A DNA stretch of 64,000 bases. Origin: Zygnema cylindricum. Taxonomy: Eukaryota > Streptophyta > Zygnematophyceae > Zygnematales > Zygnemataceae. The DNA lies in assembly GCA_037447655.1 (NCBI GenBank), contig JBBHKE010002977.1, forward strand, positions 1 through 64,000. Direction: 5' to 3'. Position 1 is the first letter of the stretch. Every line of letters begins with the position of its first letter. The translations under genes and the position numbers were made by a program. This document shows positions 10,847-21,694 of the stretch, piece by piece. The notes below the pieces were generated by a model. That model saw nothing but the letters and a program-made list of their open reading frames with translations, searched no databases and was not told where the DNA came from.

Positions 10847-10875
10847 CGCAGTCAGCGCAATCAGCGCAATGCGCG
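10770..10875 (+). repeat. Short tandem repeat in E3 integrase-RT linker
   Basis: About four degenerate copies of a 24-29 bp unit built from GGATCGCAACCAGCGCAATC and shorter AGCGCAATC pieces. E9 retains only one such unit near 54838-54870, so the repeat expanded or contracted between family members. Its reverse strand gives an artificial Cys-rich frame. Confidence 0.7.
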
Positions 10876-10978
10876 GCATCCGACGATCTCAGCCTCAGAA
10901 TTTCCGGGGGGAAGAAGATCAAGCAGCCGCCTGCAAGCAAGCTCACACTTTGCCTTCTCCGCAGTCTCAAGGGAGCCC

Positions 10979-12549
10979 TTGACCATCCAAGAGGCCTTCT
11001 CATCACCAGAGCGGAATCACTGGATTGAGGCGGCAAACGACGAAATGAAGTCGATCATGGAGGCTCAAACATGGGAGCTTGTGGACCTTCCTCCAGACAG
11101 AAAAGCGATCGGCAGCAAATGGGTATTCAAAGTGAAGTTAAATCCCGATAACACCATTGAACGCTATAAGGCCAGACTTGTGGCGAAGGGGTACAATCAA
11201 AAGGAAGGAATCGATTTTGAAGAAACATTTTCTCCGGTTGTAAGATTTCCAACAGTTAGGATTTTGCTGTCCCTAGCTGCAATAGAAGATATCGAAATTC
11301 ATCAGATGGATGTAAAAACGGCCTTTTTGCATGGAGAACTATAAGAGACCATTTACATGCTGCAGCCTGAAAAGTATATGGATCCAGGAAAAGAGCACTT
11401 AGTATGCAAGTTGCTAAAATCTTTGTACGGCCTAAAACAGGCCCCCAGACAGTGGAATATAAAGCTTGATGAAATCTTGACTAGTCTAGGATTTCAAAGG
11501 ATAAGTTCTGATCACTATGTCTACGTTCTAACGGGTGAAAATGGGAAAGTGTACATAGCAGTATATGTAGATGATTTGTTATTAATTAGCAAATCAATGG
11601 CTGAAATCAACAAAATCAAAACTGCTCTAAACTCACGGTTCGAGATGAAAGACCTCGGTGAGGCAAAATATATTTTGGGTATCTAGGTTGAGAGGGACAG
11701 AAATAAGAAAATAATAAAATTGACTTAAAAAGAGGCCATTGGTAACATGTTAGATGAGTACGGAATGCGGGGGGCAAAAGGATGTTTAACTCCAATGGAG
11801 TTTCGGCAGAAGTTAGAGGGAGAAGAGACAGAACCCGGTGTCATTGTTAGCGAGTATTTAGAGTCAGGGGAGAATGATCCTATGACAATAAGTCCTTATA
11901 GACAGATAGTGGGAAGCTTAATATATTTCATGAACGATACCCGTCCTGACATTGCTGCAGCAATCGGGGTTCTGAGCAGGAGTCTAGAAAATTTGAGAAA
12001 ATCTGATCTTGATGCAGCAAAGAGAGTCTTAAGATATTTGGCAGGAACTAAAGATCTCAAACTCACTCTAGGCGGAGGAGAAGTCAAGCTGCAAACATGG
12101 AGTGATGCAAGCTATGGCGACATGCCAAGCCGGAAATCCACCACGAGATTCATTCTACAAATTGGGAACGGTACTTGCTCTTGGAGCAGCAAACTTCAAA
12201 AGGTTACAGCACAGTCGACAATGGAGTCAGAATATATGGCAGCAAGCTCGGCCCTCAAAAACTCTTATGGGTAAAATCCATGTTACAAGAACTAGGATAC
12301 ATGCAAGTTGGTCCACAGGTAATCTGGTGTGATAACCAGGCTGCCATTGCCATTGCTTCTAACCCGAGTCATCACTTCAAAAGCAAACACATGGATGTAC
12401 GATTACACTTTGTAAGAGAAAAGGTGTTCTCTAGAGTGATTAAATTATGTTATTTGCCAGATGCAAAAATGATTGCTGATATGCTCACTAAAGCCCTTCC
12501 TGCTCCTAAGCTGAAGTATTGTAGGGACGCAGTGGGATTAAGTGAATAG
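10979..12549 (+). pseudogene. pol: E3 reverse transcriptase and RNase H, broken
   Basis: RVT_2-type copia reverse transcriptase starts with [14 protein letters not shown]. It shows [20 protein letters not shown], the first catalytic Asp in [24 protein letters not shown] and the active site YVDDLLLIS. RNase H follows with WSDASYGD, TMESEYMA and WCDNQAAIAIA. Breaks: TAA at about 11342 (a Glu codon in relatives), TAG near 11684 in ILGI-stop-VERD, TAA near 11729, and a frameshift near 12270. The TAG after ILGI also occurs at the same codon in E9. The frame ends at 12549 after LPAPKLKYCRDAVGLSE, followed by a 160-bp untranslated stretch and the purine tract at 12696-12709. Confidence 0.9.
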
Positions 12550-12709
12550 TTGAATTGCTGCACTGCTATACTGTCACTCTGCGATAATTCCACCTGTGTG
12601 AGGTAGTGGGACTTGGTGACTTCCTAACAGCTATATTGCTATGCTGCGATGCTCAGCTAGTTTATCACCGCAGCTACGCCGGGATACTGAGTCTAAAGCT
12701 TTAGAGGAG

Positions 12710-13505
12710 TGTTGTCTTTTTGGAAAGCTTTCAGTCTCAGAGCAGCGCAACTGCTTTACAGACAGAGAACACAGCTGCTATACAACAGAGCAGCGCAGCT
12801 GCTATACAACAGAGCAACGCAGCTGCTATACAACAGAGCAGCGCAGCTGCTATACAACAACGCAGCTGCTATACAGCAGAGCAGCGCAGCAACGAAGCTG
12901 AACACAGACAAGACAAGGCAACCATGATTATATTTGGTATGGTCCGTACGGACAACGCAACGTCTGATATTCTTAATGTGATTCTGTACAGGATAGAGCA
13001 ATTGCGATAGATACGATTCTAGTCAAACTTAGTGGGAACTCAGTGATAACTTAGTGGGTAACTCAGTGGTAGCTTAGTTATAGCTCACTGGTAGCTTAGT
13101 GGTAGCTCAGTGGTAGCTTGACAGATCAGTGGTAGCTTAGTGGTTTGACCTACCTCTCAAGTACACTAGTGTTGCCAGTTCAACACAAGTATAAGACTTA
13201 GGACTCGGAACATATTATGTATCCAGACTTCCAAGTAGTAAAACTGCAAACAGTTTTTGGGAAACTTCTGAGTATTCTATCTTGAGTGTTGTCAGGTCAA
13301 TTGTGCTATATCTTTGGGAGTTATCAGTGTTTATGCTACTATATATTTTGATAGAGTTTTGTTAGGTTTGGATGCTTGTATAAGAATTGGTGAGAACTTA
13401 AGAACAGCTTTTTGGAAGGATTCTTGATAGCTTTTGAGAGTGTATCATGTCTACTTCTACTACTACTGCTGCTCCTCCACCTGCACCGGTGGTTGTAGAA
13501 CAACA
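12710..13505 (+). repeat. E3 3' LTR
   Basis: 796 bp, preceded by the polypurine tract AAGCTTTAGAGGAG. It contains a cleaner tandem array than the 5' LTR (12770-12895) and the perfect palindrome GTCCGTACGGAC at 12942-12953. The gag ATG at 13447 opens a frame that continues from the LTR into E2 DNA. It ends ACAACA at 13505. Confidence 0.93.
12770..12895 (+). repeat. 24-bp minisatellite in E3 LTR U3
   Basis: About five tandem copies of a 24-bp unit (key part GCAGCTGCTATACAACAGAG), each containing the palindrome GCAGCTGC. Copies in the 5' LTR (7649-7765) are more degenerate. Related GCAGCGCAGC-rich stretches occupy the same LTR position in E7, E8 and E9, so it is an LTR module, possibly regulatory. 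Confidence 0.85.
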
Positions 13506-14596
13506 ACTCCAAGTAGTGATATCAGTGTTATCTCCACCCAGATGCAACCACAAATCTCTTGTTCCTACCAAATACCGCATGACCCTTTTGGCCGCTCCCA
13601 ATCTTTCTTCCTATGATCATTTAGACTCCTACTTAATACTCCCATAGTTGTAGCTATATCACGACGAGTACAGTTCATAAAGTAGATTAAACTACCGACA
13701 ACTTGTTTGTACCGAATAGTTTGCATGAACTTGCTTTCCTGAAGTCCTAGCTCATTATCCAAGATCAAGACTCCCTCATCTGAGCTCCCCTCATTTCCCT
13801 TCTTTAAGTCCATTGGAGTCGTACAACTATTTGATTTTTCCATTTGAAATTTTTCAAGTACATTCCCGATTGCTTCCTTTTAAGTTAGTCTAATTGTTTT
13901 CTTTTCTCTATCCCTCTCCATTCGAATTCCCAAAATGTACTCTGCCTCCCCCAAATCTTTCATTTCAAATCTACTTTTTAGATCCTTTTTCAATCTATTA
14001 ATTTTCACCATTGATTTACTAAAAACAAGCAAATCATCAACATATATGGCAATGAAAATTATACCTTCCTCATCCTCAAATAAGTAGATGGAATGATCCG
14101 AACTGATTCGGATATATCCCAAACTTGTCAAAAACTTGTCCAACTTTTTGTTCCATTGGCGTGGAGCTTGCTTTAGTCCATAAAGGGACTTTATCAATCT
14201 GCACACCTTGCTTTCTTCTCCTTTCTCCACAAATCCTTCTGGTTGTCGCATGAAGATCTCTTCTTCCAATTCTTTGTGTAAGAAAGCAGTTTTGATGTCC
14301 ATCTGGTGCACTTCCATATCTTCCGCTGCCGCGAGACTAAGTAGAATCCGGATGGAGGGGAATCTAACAACTGGAGCAAAAGTCTCCTCATAATCGATTC
14401 CCTCCTTCTGTGTGAACCCCTTTGCCACTAATAGGGCTTTGTATCGCTCGATAGTGTTATCTGGATTGAGCTTTAACGTAAATACCCACTTGTACCCTAT
14501 TGGTTTTCTATCCGGAGGACAATCCACCAACTCCGAAGTGTTTGCTTCCATAATGGAAGCCATCTCATCATTAATAGCTGTCACCCATCTACCACC
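13506..14596 (-). pseudogene. pol: E2 reverse transcriptase and start of RNase H
   Basis: On the minus strand, RT runs from about 14584: SELVDCPPDRKPIGYKWVF, RYKALLVAKGFTQKEGIDYEETFAPVVRFPS, the first Asp in [27 protein letters not shown], then the active site YVDDLLVFSK. The connection domain follows, with the VVGSLIYFMNCTRRDIA motif and a frameshift near 13850. RNase H begins near 13540 (WLHLGGDNTDITTW) and is cut by E3 at 13506. This is the enzyme that copies element RNA from the half-tRNA primer. Stops and one frameshift make the copy inactive. Confidence 0.9.
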
Positions 14597-15979
14597 TTAC
14601 GGACTATTAACTGCTTCTAAGTAAGTCTGGGGTTTGCTCAAATGTGATAGCTTAGTTACCTTTTTGTTCACTTGTCTCTCTTGAAGTCTCTTGCTGCTTC
14701 TCGTTCCTCCTTCAAATTTTGACGCGGGAATCGAGGGTAATCTCGGGTTCCTCCGAACAACTTCACCTTCTCCCCTATCCGTGGAGTCCATCTCCGGTCG
14801 TACATCGTCCATTTCCTGTATTTCCTCGTTTTCTTCCTCGGTTTGAATCGGAAGATGTGACTCCAAAAGAGGGTCACTCTCGGTCAGATTTTTCTCTTCC
14901 TCTGCACGGTCACGCTGAATCGGAGTTCGGTTAGTAGAATTTGCATCTAACTCACTTTCGGATTCAGCTCTAATTCTGACCGGTTTAGCGTACTTAAAGG
15001 GATCTATGGATTTTCCTTCATCCATAACTACCAAGTGTTTTACTAGAATTATGTCTTCTTTACCGAGATCATAAACTCTATACCCTTTTACGTTCTCATC
15101 ATACCCAAGTAAGTATCCCGGATTTCCTCTAGCATCTAACTTCCAATCAGATTTTTCTGTGTTTAAACTAAACACTCGACTTCCAAACACCTTTAAGTGT
15201 GATATGTTAGGTTTTCTCCCGGTCCATCTTTCATAAGGTGTTTGACCTTTTACAGCTGAGGTAAGGACTCTATTTTTGAGATAGTTTGCGCAATTCATAG
15301 TTTCTGCCCAAAATTTTTTCCTTATCTTTTTATCCGTCAACATACTACGGGCAATATCACTTAATGTCCGATTTAGTCTCTCGGCTACACCATTTTGTTC
15401 CGGGTTCTTGGGGACAGTCTTTTGGTGTTGAACCCCTTCCTCTTTCAAGTAATCCTCAAACTCATTAGAAGTGAATTCCCCCCCATTATCACTTCTCACT
15501 CTCTTTATAGGTGTCTCATGAAGCGTTTCACTCTATGATTTATATTCTTTAAAGCAAGCCGAAGCCTCAGATTTGTTTTTCAAGAAATATACTCTAGAGT
15601 TTCTAAACCATACATCAGTGATAGTAAGCATAAATCTTTTCCCTCCAACTGATGGCACTTTGGTCGTTCCCCATATGTCTGTGTGAACCAAATCTAAAAC
15701 CTTTTCACCCTTATATGTTGCGGCTTTTGGAAAAGGCAATCTTTGGGCCTTTCCTTGAGCACACCCACTACAATCATCCAAAGTCTCATTATCTCCAAAA
15801 AGTATGCCCTCAACTACACCCATTTTCTTCATTTCTTTTAATCTATCTAGATGCACATGTCCCAATCTTTTATGCCACATCATCAAATCACTTACACCAG
15901 CATAGTAAACTTCCGTCTTTCCATTACTCAAATTAAGCCTAAACATTCTTTGACTACCCTTTTCAGCTGTGGAGTACAC
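14597..15979 (-). pseudogene. pol: E2 integrase, interrupted by a stop
   Basis: On the minus strand from 15979: the zinc domain (WHKRLGHVHLDRL and CSGCAQGKAQR), the first catalytic Asp in LVHTDIWGT, then an in-frame TAG near 15533 at a Trp codon in relatives. A long second block (15499-14597, 300 codons) carries the second Asp in RSDNGGEFTS, the Glu in NGVAERLNR, and the C-terminal region with FGSRVFSLNTEKSDW and GYLLGYDENVKGYRV. An acidic/basic linker to RT follows. The D,D,E triad is intact but split by the stop. Confidence 0.9.
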
Positions 15980-16006
15980 TTCATTCTCATACCTAGCAAC
16001 AAAGAC

Positions 16007-16636
16007 TCATTTCTTAGTACTAGTGTCAAAACCTTTATCATCTAAGACCGACATAGAGATATGATTTTTGTTCAACCCTGGGATAAAAAGAACATCAGAG
16101 AAAGTGACTATGGATGCCTTTCCATCAACCAAGACTCTCAGATCCACAGATCCCACTAAATTAGTGTTGACTATTCTCCCATCCCCATACTCTATCTCTA
16201 CAGTAAAGATCTTTCTCATTTTTGTAAACAATGGTTTTTCTCTACACATATGCATAGAGGCTCCTGAATCAATAATCCATCCTTCTTCAAGAGTTTCTCT
16301 TACTCCAGCGAAAGTACACTTTTGCCTCCTTGGAATCTCCGGCTCACCTTTCACCTCCAGCTCCTCGTTGAGGAGTTCACCATTGTCCTCATCGGAGTGC
16401 TCTCCGATAACTTGTGTTGCCACAAATGCCTTCTTTTTCTTTGTGGCTGGTTTTCCGACCTGTTCCTCCTTCAATCTCAACTCTGTCAGTTTACTACACT
16501 CCACCATGTAATGTCCCGGCTTCTTACAAAAGTGATAAAGCCCCTTCGGAGGCCTCATTCTAGATCCTTCCGATTGATTTATTCTCCCCCCTCCACCAAA
16601 GTTTCTATAAGGTTTCTTGGAATCCTTATCCCCCAA
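16007..16636 (-). pseudogene. gag-pol: E2 zinc knuckle and protease
   Basis: A 209-codon minus-strand frame has the CCHC-type knuckle degraded at its first positions (L-YHF-C-KKPG-H-YMVE-C), an acidic segment, the cleavage-like IPRRQKC stretch and the protease active site WIIDSGASMHM with its catalytic Asp. The downstream part, ending in LFIPGLNKNHISMSVLDDKGF, leads to integrase. It is frameshifted from the gag block at about 16600 and from integrase at about 16000. The neighbouring frames show these were one polyprotein. Confidence 0.85.
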
Positions 16637-17435
16637 TTAGTCCCAGCAGCCAATGCCTGAACACTCTTTCCTCCTCTACGAATCTCAATTGTGTTTTTCC
16701 GAACCAAAATCATTCCCACAACGGTGTTCCAGATCCATTGATGATTTGGCAAGTCCTGAACCCTGTTAACAATGTTTTCATAATCATCTGGGAGTTTCAT
16801 CAACAAAGTATTCACCTTCTCTTTCTCGGTCTCCCTTTTCCCTGCACTCTCTAACTCCATAAATAACCCGGCCAAGTCATTACAAAAATCTAACATCTTT
16901 CCCCTTTTGTGCCCATAAGCCTGTACCTTCTGATCTGCCAGCTTCTGCTGCTGAATCGTACCACTCTTGTAAATGTTCACAAGTGCGTCCCACAACTCGT
17001 CCGCCCTATCCACTTGAAGATGAGGTGTAGCCACTGCCTGGGTGAGACAACCAAGAATAAGCTACGGTATTGTTGAAAGCCTATATTTCACTATCATTAG
17101 ACTCGGTTTTCTGAACGCGTGATGTTAAACCGATCTAGTAGGCATCGGTGTAAGTTTCTCCTTCCCCTTCTCTTTCCTTATATCCGAAACGATGCTCTCT
17201 CCAACATCCTCTTCCGCCTCTGCCCCCGCAGATCCCTTGTGAACCAGGATCCTCCAAACCCTGGTGGAATTCCCAATTTTGCGGATGGCCGACGCACACG
17301 ACCAATCACAATGCCCCATAGCCGTTTTTCAACTAGTGCACCTCTTATCATGGTTTCCCAATAAATGAACCATGTTCCATTAAAAATGGGTACCCTAGAG
17401 GGTGGGCCCATAAACTGTAATTTTGTGACCTCCAT
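16579..17435 (-). pseudogene. gag: E2 gag, capsid part
   Basis: The start codon at 17435-17433 lies inside the 5' LTR, and the reading frame crosses the primer site (MEVTKLQFMGPPSRVP). The first block (to about 17178) carries FNGTWFIYWETMIRGAL and EKRLWGIV. The second block (17034-16579) carries ELWDALVNIYKSGTIQQQKLADQKV and LLMKLPDDYENIVNRVQDLP, which match E4 and E5 gag. Between them the frame is lost for about 150 bp. Gag would coat the RNA in the particle. This copy is broken. Confidence 0.88.
17401..17415 (-). other. E2 primer-binding site, one mismatch
   Basis: Read on the minus strand this is GTTTATGGGCCCACC directly after the LTR. It matches the half initiator tRNA-Met site with one substitution (GGTT to GTTT). 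It codes F-M-G-P in gag. Confidence 0.75.
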
Positions 17436-18363
17436 TGGTACACAGAATGTCCAGCTTATGTGAAGCCTCTAGGATAGTATATACACTTTTGACTTTGAGA
17501 GTGAATAAGTCCCACCCTCGGACGCAAAAACTCTGATCGACTATACCCGTGTGTAGCTTGGACTCCCCTGACTCCGCTGCAAAAAGAATCACTGAAATTG
17601 CTCCCCTGAGCATTAAGTTATGGCTGACCAAATTTGGTCCATAAATACAGGTGCACTCTGGGAGAGAGGCTGAAAAACCAAAAATATTCTAATTCCTAAG
17701 CTACCTCTCTAAACCTATTACTAAGGTACTAAACCAATCATATGACTGTAAAGTACAAGATGGTACAGGTGCCGTTGTACCTCTTATACGGCCATAGTAC
17801 GGCATGGCCTGTCTGCTGACGCGTGTCAGTTCCGGAACCGTAGTTGCTCCTCCCATAATATCCGCTGTCCAACCATATGTTGCCACGTGTCATCTGCTGA
17901 CATCTGGTCCGCAAACCGCCAAACTTCTATTCCGCCATTCCGGCTCCACTGTGAGCCGTTGGATCAGATCCGGACATTTGATTTCGTCCGTCGAAATTAC
18001 ATCTCGATTTGGATATTTCGTGCGGTCCGATTTTGTGCGAACTGGTATGTCGCGTAATTTGTTTAAAAAATGAATATCTAGCGCGGTACATCTTTAAATA
18101 AATATCGCGTCATATAGGTGTATCGCTCTTCTAAGACCTATTGGATAAGGCGCATGGCTAGTCCTTACGACAGTCATCCAGAGGTCCTTGGATCAATTCC
18201 TACAACTAGCAGACGATGTTTTGCAAAGAAAACATTAGTGATCTGCCTGTCTCTTTAGCTGCTAAAGGTAGCCATGGCTACCTGCACGTCCTCAGTGACT
18301 AGGACAAGTATGAAGGCTATAGTAAGGTCACAAGAGAGACTACAAAATACCTCTTTTTCAACA
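17416..18363 (-). repeat. E2 5' LTR
   Basis: On the plus strand it begins TGTAATTTTGTGACC and ends CTTTTTCAACA, 948 bp. The end is placed by analogy with the E5 LTR end (AATATCAACA). It has a GTAC cluster (17724-17800), a TATA-like TATTTAT (minus strand, near 17642-17648) and a tRNA-like segment in plus orientation (18141-18210), antisense to the element. An 8-bp inverted repeat, CGGGCATG/CATGCCCG (18364-18396), lies just outside. Confidence 0.75.
18141..18210 (+). other. tRNA-like segment in E2 LTR
   Basis: TTGGATAAGGCGCATGGC resembles a tRNA D-arm, and CCTTGGATCAATTCCTAC, about 40 nt further on, resembles a T-arm with box B. The acceptor stem and anticodon stem are not convincing, so it is a relic or mimic, not a tRNA gene. 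It is antisense to E2. Confidence 0.45.
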
Positions 18364-18410
18364 CGGGCATGTACTTTGTCCAGTTTATCATGCCCGTTTT
18401 GTGGACGTAC

Positions 18411-18770
18411 GGCAACATCACGTTTTGGTAGCGGTACCGCGTTCAATACCAGTGACGAACGACAACGTCACGTTGTGCTAGCGGTACTGCGTTCAGTACC
18501 GCGGTTGCACGTCAACGTCACGTTGTGCTAGCGGTACGACGGTTAGTACTGATGACGTAGGGCAACGTCACGTTGTGCCAGCGGTATGGGGGTCGGTACC
18601 GTTGACACACGGCAACGTCACGTTGTGCTAGCGGTACGGCGGTCTGTACTATTGACGCACGGCAATGTCACGTTGTGCCAACGGTACGGTGGTTTGTACC
18701 GCTGACGCACGCCAACGTCACGTTGTACCAACGGTACGGCGGTCCGTAGTGCGGACGATTACCCGGCAAC
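18411..18770 (+). repeat. 50-bp minisatellite, about seven copies
   Basis: Units start with GCGGTAC-type sequence at 18431, 18481, 18531, 18581 and onward, an exact 50-bp step. Each carries CAACGTCACGTTGTGC and a GGTAC or GTACC pair. Composition is distinctly more GC-rich than the satellite further right. No reading frame is supported. Confidence 0.93.
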
Positions 18771-19312
18771 GTTTCACCGCAAATCGTTATTAGTTTCAAA
18801 GTTTAAATAGTGTTGAAGGTAATTTACCGTAAATGATGCTAATTAAGAATTTGTTTTTTTTTTTTAGAGGTGTATTGTAATTTCGGCTTAATGCTTATTT
18901 GGGAACAACAAAAATGAAATATTTTCCGTACGATTGTATACATTAACATATGTATTCCTACAAAATATTAGAAATCGTACGCCTTCGTGAAATTTAAATA
19001 TCCGTACTTGTCATTCTAATTTACGTGTTAGACTAATTCAGTTTTTTGAGCGCACGTTCCTATGCGTGCGCATCTGATTTAATTCATTATTTGTAAAATT
19101 TTCCCTTGAAAAGGTTCATTTATGTACGGTCTGATATCGACGGTACATCACCCTATTTAGATCTTGTTGTACATTTCTTTTTGACGCTATTATGTACGGT
19201 ACCTTAATTAACGTCTAGGAAAAATTAAAATCATGTATCTTATTTGAGGAAAAAAATCAAAATTTTAAGAACCCAAATTAGAGTTATTGACACTAATAAC
19301 GATTCACGGTGT
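18771..19312. other. AT-rich spacer between minisatellites
   Basis: No gene is seen. It is AT-rich with a T-run near 18858 and scattered CGTAC motifs. Nothing resembles an LTR end or coding sequence. Confidence 0.6.
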
Positions 19313-19717
19313 ACATTGTGCCAGCGGTCTGGCGGTCTGTACACGGAGGGTTGGCAATGTTATATTACACCAGCCGTACTAAGGTATGTACAGCGACGGT
19401 TGGCAAGTGTAAAATTATGCCACCCGGAGGTTGCGTAGAAAATTGCCAACAGGTGGCGACGTAGAAAACTGCCAGCGGCCGCAACGTAGAAAATTGCCAG
19501 CCGGCGGCAGCGTAGAAAATTGCCAGCGGATGGCACCGTGGAAAATTGCCAGCTGCCGACAACGTAGAAAATTGCCAGCCGGCGGTATAGAAAATTGCCA
19601 GCGGCCGTTAACGTAGAAAATTGCCAGCTGGCGGCATCGTAGAAAATTGCCAGTAGGCGGGCGGCAGCGTTTAATCACGCCACCCGGCGGCAACGTAGAA
19701 TTATGCCGGCCGATGGC
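19313..19717 (+). repeat. Minisatellite with 25-27 bp units, hosting E4
   Basis: About a dozen units built on CGTAGAAAATTGCCAGC followed by GGCGGCA-type sequence. The left edge (19313-19440) has longer, transitional units resembling the 50-bp repeat (GTGCCAGCGGTCTGGCGGTC). It stops at the E4 LTR and resumes at 26167-26262 with the variant CGTAGAATTATGCC, which shows E4 inserted into it. Confidence 0.88.
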
Positions 19718-20766
19718 TGTAGAAACTAATGGTTTTATTAGTATTTCCTAGGTCTGAAAAGAAATATAGAAGTCGAGGCAGTCTATCTCTAACTTCTCTC
19801 TCCAACTCTCAAACTTGTCGCAATCACTGAGAAATTGGAGAGGAAGCTAGAGCCATGGCTACCTTGGCTATCCTGAGGTTTACGGGAATTTTATATTAGG
19901 GTTTATTTATTTATTTAAAAGGTATGTGCCGGCGGCAGGATTTGATCCTTGTACCTACTGGCCGGCAGACAGGAAATAGCCGGTAGCCTTAGCCGTTAAG
20001 TCTAGCCGTAGTGTTACGTAGCATATAGTTTGATATTTATTTAAATGATTATACGTGCGATAAATCATTTAACTGAAATAGATTACGGGATACATAGATC
20101 CAGTAATATATAATGTACGAATTACGGTACGGACAAAAATCAGTACCGCGCATTTGTTTCGTAAGTGAAACAAATACCGCGCATGTATTTATTACGGCTA
20201 CGATTAAATCCGAATTTAATCGGACGGCCGGGATTAGCGCCGAGATCGCGGAGGAAGATTTCGGCGGTTTGTGGCCATCGCCACATCGGATGACGCGTGG
20301 CGAAATTTCGTTGGATTGTGGAATCTCCGGAGATTATGGCAACGAATCCGGATTTGACATGTGTCGACATTTTGGCCATGTTGTACAATGTCCGTACATA
20401 AAGTACACCGGCAGCTGTACTTTTGCGTACGGAACTCAATTCTGATTGGTTCCGTACATCAGTAGATAGAGTCTGTGAGAGAGATAGGACTTAGAAAAAT
20501 TAGAAGATAGGACCCCCTCTCCCAGAGAGCTTCTGTAAAAAAGGTCAACTTTGACCCTCCATAACTTACTGCTCAGGGGAGCAAATTCAGAGATTCTTTA
20601 TGCTACCGACTCAGGGGAGTCTTGCCTTTACAGGGGTGCAGGTGGTCAGGGTTTTTGTCTGCCAGGATGGCAGTTATTTTTGCTGGAACACAAAGGGGTT
20701 AGGATTATCCTAGAGGCTTCTTGGAAGCTGTCTACTCTGAGGACTTATGGAGGTCTCAGAGTTTCA
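19718..20766 (+). repeat. E4 5' LTR
   Basis: Starts TGTAGAAACTAATGG and ends GAGTTTCA. It contains an antisense tRNA-like segment (about 19937-20015, minus-strand box B GGATCAAATCC) and six GTAC tetramers in 75 bp (20383, 20394, 20403, 20417, 20427, 20454). A degenerate TATA region (TGTAAAAAAGG) lies near 20535. The gag ATG is at 20747. Confidence 0.92.
20383..20457 (+). promoter_or_regulatory. GTAC cluster in E4 LTR
   Basis: Six GTAC cores occur with spacing very close to that of the E1 cluster, including the AAGTACACCGGC...CTGTACTTTT inverted pair. It is repeated in the 3' LTR at about 25783-25857. It is a probable upstream element of the LTR promoter. Recognition by SBP-box type factors is only inferred from the core. 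Confidence 0.45.
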
Positions 20767-21694
20767 GGTTATGGGCCCACACTCTAGGGTACCAATCTTT
20801 AATGGAACTGGCTTCATATACTGGGAAAGTATAATGATAGGAGCTCTATGCGAAAAAAGGTTTTGGGGGATAGTGAGTGGACGGTTGGGGCGTCCATCAA
20901 GTCTTGGAATTCCTCCAAGGTTTGGAGGAACCAGATTCACTAGGAAAGAGGACCCACCCTCAACGGAAGAAACAAAAGAAGGAGAGGTGGTGGACAAAGG
21001 AAAGGAGAAGGAGACGACCACACCAATAGCAGCTGGTTCGACATTCATGTCACCTATTCCGAGGAATGAGGAGAATGATACTGAAACCTGGGACTTCAAC
21101 AATATGGCGGCAAAGCACTTCATCCTACGCCATCTCACTCAAGGACTTGCATGTCCTCATTTGCAGGTAGAAAGAGCATCCGATCTTTGGATGGCTCTCA
21201 TAGAGATGTACCGAAGTGGTACGATTCAGCAACAACAGTTGGCTGATCAGAAAGTTAAGGAGTATGTATACAAAGGGGGAAATATGTTGGATTTTTGCAA
21301 TGAGCTTGCTACACTCTTCATGGAGCTACTCATTGCGGGAAAAGATTTTACTGAAAAAGAAAAGGTTAACTGTTTACTGATGAAGTTACCTAATGAGTTC
21401 GTGAACATAGTTTACCGTGTGCAGGACTTGCCTGACTCAAGGTGGATATGGAACTTAGTGGTAGGGATGATTCTTCTTCAAGAGAATACAATTGAGATCC
21501 GAAGGGGAGGAAAGAGTGGCCAAGCCTTTACAACGGCGACTGATTGGAGGAACAGGATTCCCGAAAACCGGTCGGAAACTATGGGGGTAGGGAGCAGAAA
21601 AAACAGGCCGATGAGTTCGAACCAAGGGCTCCCAAAGGACTATGTCACTTTTGTAAGAAACTGGGGCACTATATGGCAGAGTGCACTAAGCTAA
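20747..21694 (+). pseudogene. gag: E4 gag, capsid part
   Basis: A 315-codon frame starts in the LTR (MEVSEFQVMGPHSRVP). Residues 20-60 carry FNGTGFIYWESIMIGAL and KRFWGIVSG. A Pro/Thr/Lys-rich segment follows (about 65-110). The conserved capsid block WDFNNMAAKHFILRHL, LWMALIEMYRSGTIQQQQLADQKV and LLMKLPNEFVNIVYRVQDLP occupies about 115-240. Near 21600 the frame shifts, so the zinc knuckle is in another frame (21544-22374) and this frame ends in unrelated codons. The start is supported by identical placement in E2, E3, E5, E9 and E10. Confidence 0.9.
20767..20780 (+). other. E4 primer-binding site, half initiator tRNA-Met
   Basis: GGTTATGGGCCCAC directly follows the LTR, 14 nt complementary to the anticodon arm of initiator tRNA-Met. 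It codes V-M-G-P within gag. Confidence 0.8.

Larger units (their letters stand above)
7604..13505 (+). mobile_element. E3: copia element nested in E2
   Basis: LTRs at 7604-8382 (779 bp) and 12710-13505 (796 bp) surround a gag-pol region. The perfect duplication ACTCC lies at 7599-7603 and 13506-13510, inside E2 RNase H. Both LTRs begin TGTTGTC and end ACAACA, giving TGTTGT/ACAACA inverted termini. The length difference comes mainly from a short tandem repeat in U3. E3 is younger than E2 because it interrupts it. Its coding region has at least one premature TAG, frameshifts and other stops, so it is no longer autonomous. E9 and fragment E8 belong to the same family. Confidence 0.95.
7134..18363 (-). 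mobile_element. E2: full-length copia, split by nested E3
   Basis: Minus-strand element with coding blocks at 13506-17435 and 7143-7603. The two parts join exactly at the E3 target duplication ACTCC (7599-7603 and 13506-13510). Its 5' LTR is 17416-18363. The 3' LTR is absent: the polypurine tract complement at 7134 abuts a plus-oriented fragment of another LTR. Gene order on the minus strand is gag, CCHC, protease, integrase, reverse transcriptase, RNase H, which is the copia order. Several stops and frameshifts make it inactive. It is most similar to E4 in coding sequence. A second copy of its LTR lies at 27932-33062. Confidence 0.9.

Noticed and set aside
10644-11036. Minus-strand Cys-rich frame of 130 codons
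   Set aside because: It arises from AGCGCAATC-type repeats in the E3 integrase-RT linker read backwards. The plus strand is the coding one.
18141-18210. Functional tRNA gene in the E2 LTR
   Set aside because: Box A and box B resemblance is fair, but stems do not form a cloverleaf and it lies in an LTR. Reported only as tRNA-like.
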